In this document: piece after piece, positions 21,551 to 23,428 of the stretch | How positions within the stretch are numbered: the stretch's first letter is position 1 | Layout of the letters: each line of letters starts with the position of its first letter | IMG/VR virus record: IMGVR_UViG_3300017720_000072 | Location: 1-23,428 of that record | DNA: 23,428 bases | Origin: a virus | Direction: 5' to 3' (one strand) | Program-made: the position numbers and the translations under genes | The notes under the pieces: generated by a model | The model's input: the letters and a program-made list of their open reading frames with translations, nothing else | Told to the model about the DNA's origin: nothing | Databases searched by the model: none

Positions 21551-22539
21551 AGTAAAACTTCTTTTTTATTTTTATTATTATACGCATAAATATTACGATA
21601 TTCTAAAAGTGCCAACTCTTTTGCCTTAGCTTCTATTACAATATCTATATCAAGTCCGTAAGTATTAATTTCATCTCTAATATAATCAGAATGTGCTTGT
21701 GCTCTAATTTTAGGATCTTGAAATTCTCTTGCTCTACTTTCTGAATAATGTGTACACTGTCTAACATCATCAGGCCATGTAGTTGCGGCTAATTTTAATG
21801 CTGCTTCTTCTGACATCTCATCTGGATGAAATGAATGGTGGTGGTAATCAAATGTAATTGGAATACCTATTTCTTTATGAAAATAATGATATAACATTTT
21901 TGTTGACCACATACTAGGCTTGTCATCATTTTCTAATACTATTCGTTTCTTACAGTTATCAGATAATCTATGCCAACCTGCAATCCATCTTTTTGATGTG
22001 CCTACAAAGTCGCCACCATATGAACCACCAACATGAATATTAATTTTATTTTCAAAGGAAGGCTCAAAACCCATAATATCAAATGTCTCAGAATGTCTTT
22101 CAAGACTTACAATTGTACGCTCTACAACATCTAATTTAGGAGAACCTAAAACATTAAATGGACCTGGGTGAGTTGTTATACGAATTCCATGTTCACGTGC
22201 ATAGTTACCACATTCTAATAATTTTTTTGATATTTCATTAAACTGAGGTAACTGATGTAACTCATATTGATCATGCCATGGAAATAATTCAGAACCTAAT
22301 CTAAATAATTTAATGTTATGTTCATTATTCCATTGTAGATAATGTAACAAGTCGTTTGCATTTAATAATGTCCTCTCGCCTAATAAATGTAAATCCCAAT
22401 CTTTCGGATCTTCAGATCCTTTCTTCCAAGTCACTTTTCTAGCAGTCCTTGATGTTGTTACTCTGCCTCCTAATTTTTTAGGTCGGTTAGTTAATGTCAT
22501 GTTAACACATGCATAACCCAATCTTACATTTTCTTTCAT
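21547..22539 (-). CDS. uvdE: UV-damage endonuclease, UvdE/UvsE family
   Basis: UvdE enzymes are TIM-barrel metal-dependent endonucleases that nick DNA directly 5' of UV photoproducts and some other lesions. The signature segments are all present: RLGYACVNMTL (6-16), FRLGSELFPWHD (79-90), H124 in THPGPFNVLGSP, H169 in INIHVGGSYG, E203 in VLENDDK, the DYHHHSFHPDE cluster (231-241), H264 in THYSE, H283 in QAHSDY, and E303 with K305 in IEAKAKE. Length, 330 residues, is usual. The Lys/Arg-rich loop at 20-45 is a probable DNA-contacting element. It follows the ligase by 31 nt. With the ligase it can supply the first and last steps of alternative excision repair. The start at 22539 has no strong ribosome site, but the MKENVRLGYA start matches the family. 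Confidence 0.95.
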   Translation of the reverse strand: MKENVRLGYACVNMTLTNRPKKLGGRVTTSRTARKVTWKKGSEDPKDWDLHLLGERTLLNANDLLHYLQWNNEHNIKLFRLGSELFPWHDQYELHQLPQFNEISKKLLECGNYAREHGIRITTHPGPFNVLGSPKLDVVERTIVSLERHSETFDIMGFEPSFENKINIHVGGSYGGDFVGTSKRWIAGWHRLSDNCKKRIVLENDDKPSMWSTKMLYHYFHKEIGIPITFDYHHHSFHPDEMSEEAALKLAATTWPDDVRQCTHYSESRAREFQDPKIRAQAHSDYIRDEINTYGLDIDIVIEAKAKELALLEYRNIYAYNNKNKKEVLL

Positions 22540-22570
22540 ATATTAATATAATAAATTTATCTCGTAATTC

Positions 22571-23428
22571 CTAAACATTTCTACCATTTTCATAAACATG
22601 TTTTACCGTCGGAAATCTTAAACTCAAACCTCCTTGTTGATTTTTAGTTTCTTCAAAATATTGAACGGTAATTGTCTTGCCTATAATTAATTCTGGATTA
22701 GCTTCATACTTTAATCTTTGCTCTTGATTCCATCCTGAGCCAACTTTTACTTCATGTCCTTTATGATTAATATAAGCTTGGGCCATCATTCTAACTACCT
22801 CTTCCCTTCCTTCTCTTATAATTCTATGATCTTCAAAATCAATACTCTCAACTTTATATTCCGCGTCATAAAACTTTTTTACTTTCAATAAATTTTGAGA
22901 TCTTTTACCTTCATAACCAACATTTTTTCTCAACATAACTCCTTCATGTCCTTCCTTTTCTGCTTTACTTTTCAAAGCAGCAAAATGATCATCATCATTA
23001 ACAACCACTTGCTCTAGAACTGATAATGATTCTTGATCTTTTATTCTTTCATCTAGTTTAGCAAATCTAGATATTCTTTCTGCTAATGGCTTTTCACTTG
23101 TCTTAGCATCAAACTCTGTCTGGGTCAAATAATCAAACATTACATATTTAGGATTTTCTATTGTATGATCCTTTCTTTTAATTTGTTTCATTATACCTTG
23201 GAAATCTTCATTTCCTTCTTTGTCCATTAAACAAATTTCACCATCAAATACTACTCCTACTACTCCCAATTGTTTAACCGCATCTTTAACAACTTGCAAT
23301 GTTTCAAACTCATTACCTACTCTAGAATAACACTTTGCTTCTCCATCTAATCCTACAATAGTAATACATCTTACACCATCTAACTTTCTAGATGCAAACC
23401 AATTATCATCCCAATTAACTCGTTTAGG
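22571..23428 (-). CDS. lig: ATP-dependent DNA ligase (5' end outside window)
   Basis: The frame is open from the right window edge, so the N-terminus and start codon are missing; 285 codons remain. All visible nucleotidyltransferase motifs of ATP-dependent ligases are present. Counting from the edge, they are the adenylation lysine K15 in SRKLDGVR (motif I), FDGEI (61-65, motif III), YVMFDYL (motif IIIa), EGVMLRK (162-168, motif IV) and LLKVKKF (180-186, motif V). A C-terminal OB-fold ends in a motif resembling motif VI (GLSLRFPTVKHV). The enzyme seals nicks in phage DNA during replication and repair. Little or no extra N-terminal domain can be judged from here. It is the first visible gene of the right-hand repair group. 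A TTG at 23299 in frame is not a start, since motif I lies upstream of it. Confidence 0.95.
   Translation of the reverse strand, partial: PKRVNWDDNWFASRKLDGVRCITIVGLDGEAKCYSRVGNEFETLQVVKDAVKQLGVVGVVFDGEICLMDKEGNEDFQGIMKQIKRKDHTIENPKYVMFDYLTQTEFDAKTSEKPLAERISRFAKLDERIKDQESLSVLEQVVVNDDDHFAALKSKAEKEGHEGVMLRKNVGYEGKRSQNLLKVKKFYDAEYKVESIDFEDHRIIREGREEVVRMMAQAYINHKGHEVKVGSGWNQEQRLKYEANPELIIGKTITVQYFEETKNQQGGLSLRFPTVKHVYENGRNV

Noticed and set aside
23299-23299. TTG at this position as the ligase start
   Set aside because: The frame is open further to the window edge and contains the essential adenylation motif KLDGVR upstream of the TTG.

Overview
The window reads as part of the genome of a large, AT-rich, tailed phage of the T4-like (contractile-tail) type, or a metagenomic relative. 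The evidence is recognisable T4-type wedge proteins gp6 and gp25, a gp5-type hub/spike protein, a gp55-type late sigma factor, and phage repair genes. All supported genes lie on the minus strand, so transcription runs from right to left. They are packed almost end to end: the longest gap is 84 nt (2833-2916), and no stretch of 300 nt lacks a gene. Stops TAA, TAG and TGA are all used, so the standard genetic code fits. Strong Shine-Dalgarno sites (AAGGAG or AGGAGA) precede several genes, which argues mildly against a host that rarely uses SD initiation, such as many Bacteroidetes. The host cannot be named from this sequence. I saw no tRNA, rRNA, CRISPR array, insertion sequence or integrase.

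In transcription order, the right end (23428 to about 19750) holds DNA-repair and accessory genes. These are an ATP-dependent DNA ligase cut by the window edge, a UvdE/UvsE-type UV-damage endonuclease, a 57-residue gene whose ATG overlaps the uvdE stop, a 342-residue multi-spanning membrane/coiled-coil protein, and a lysine-rich Cys-containing protein. A regulatory/processing block follows (19743-17277): a ClpP-type serine protease with an intact triad, an HD-domain phosphohydrolase-like protein, a 94-residue single-span membrane protein and the gp55-like sigma factor. The last three are joined by 1-nt TAATG stop/start overlaps.

The remainder (17241 to 1) is a structural, mainly baseplate, cassette. 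It contains a 140-residue conserved phage protein, the gp5-like OB-fold hub/spike without a lysozyme domain, a 177-residue Gly/Pro-rich protein, a 158-residue helical protein, gp25 (GTG start) and gp6. After these come a DNRLRE-like beta-sandwich protein, a 928-residue orphan, a small nucleotidyltransferase-like protein, a 1584-residue protein with a P2 gpI-like KTKGT segment and a lectin-like region, two further virion-type proteins, and a left-edge protein running into a LamG/concanavalin-like domain.

The genes fit a simple scheme. Sigma gp55 would switch on late transcription, and gp25, gp6 and the 1584-residue protein could form the wedge around the gp5 hub. The beta-sandwich and lectin-like proteins would be peripheral or receptor-facing, while ligase and UvdE protect phage DNA. 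The items most worth a second look are the nucleotidyltransferase-like gene translationally coupled inside the baseplate cassette, the phage ClpP, the membrane/coiled-coil protein, and a 15-nt element repeated exactly in two intergenic gaps, with a variant in a third, that may be this phage's late promoter.
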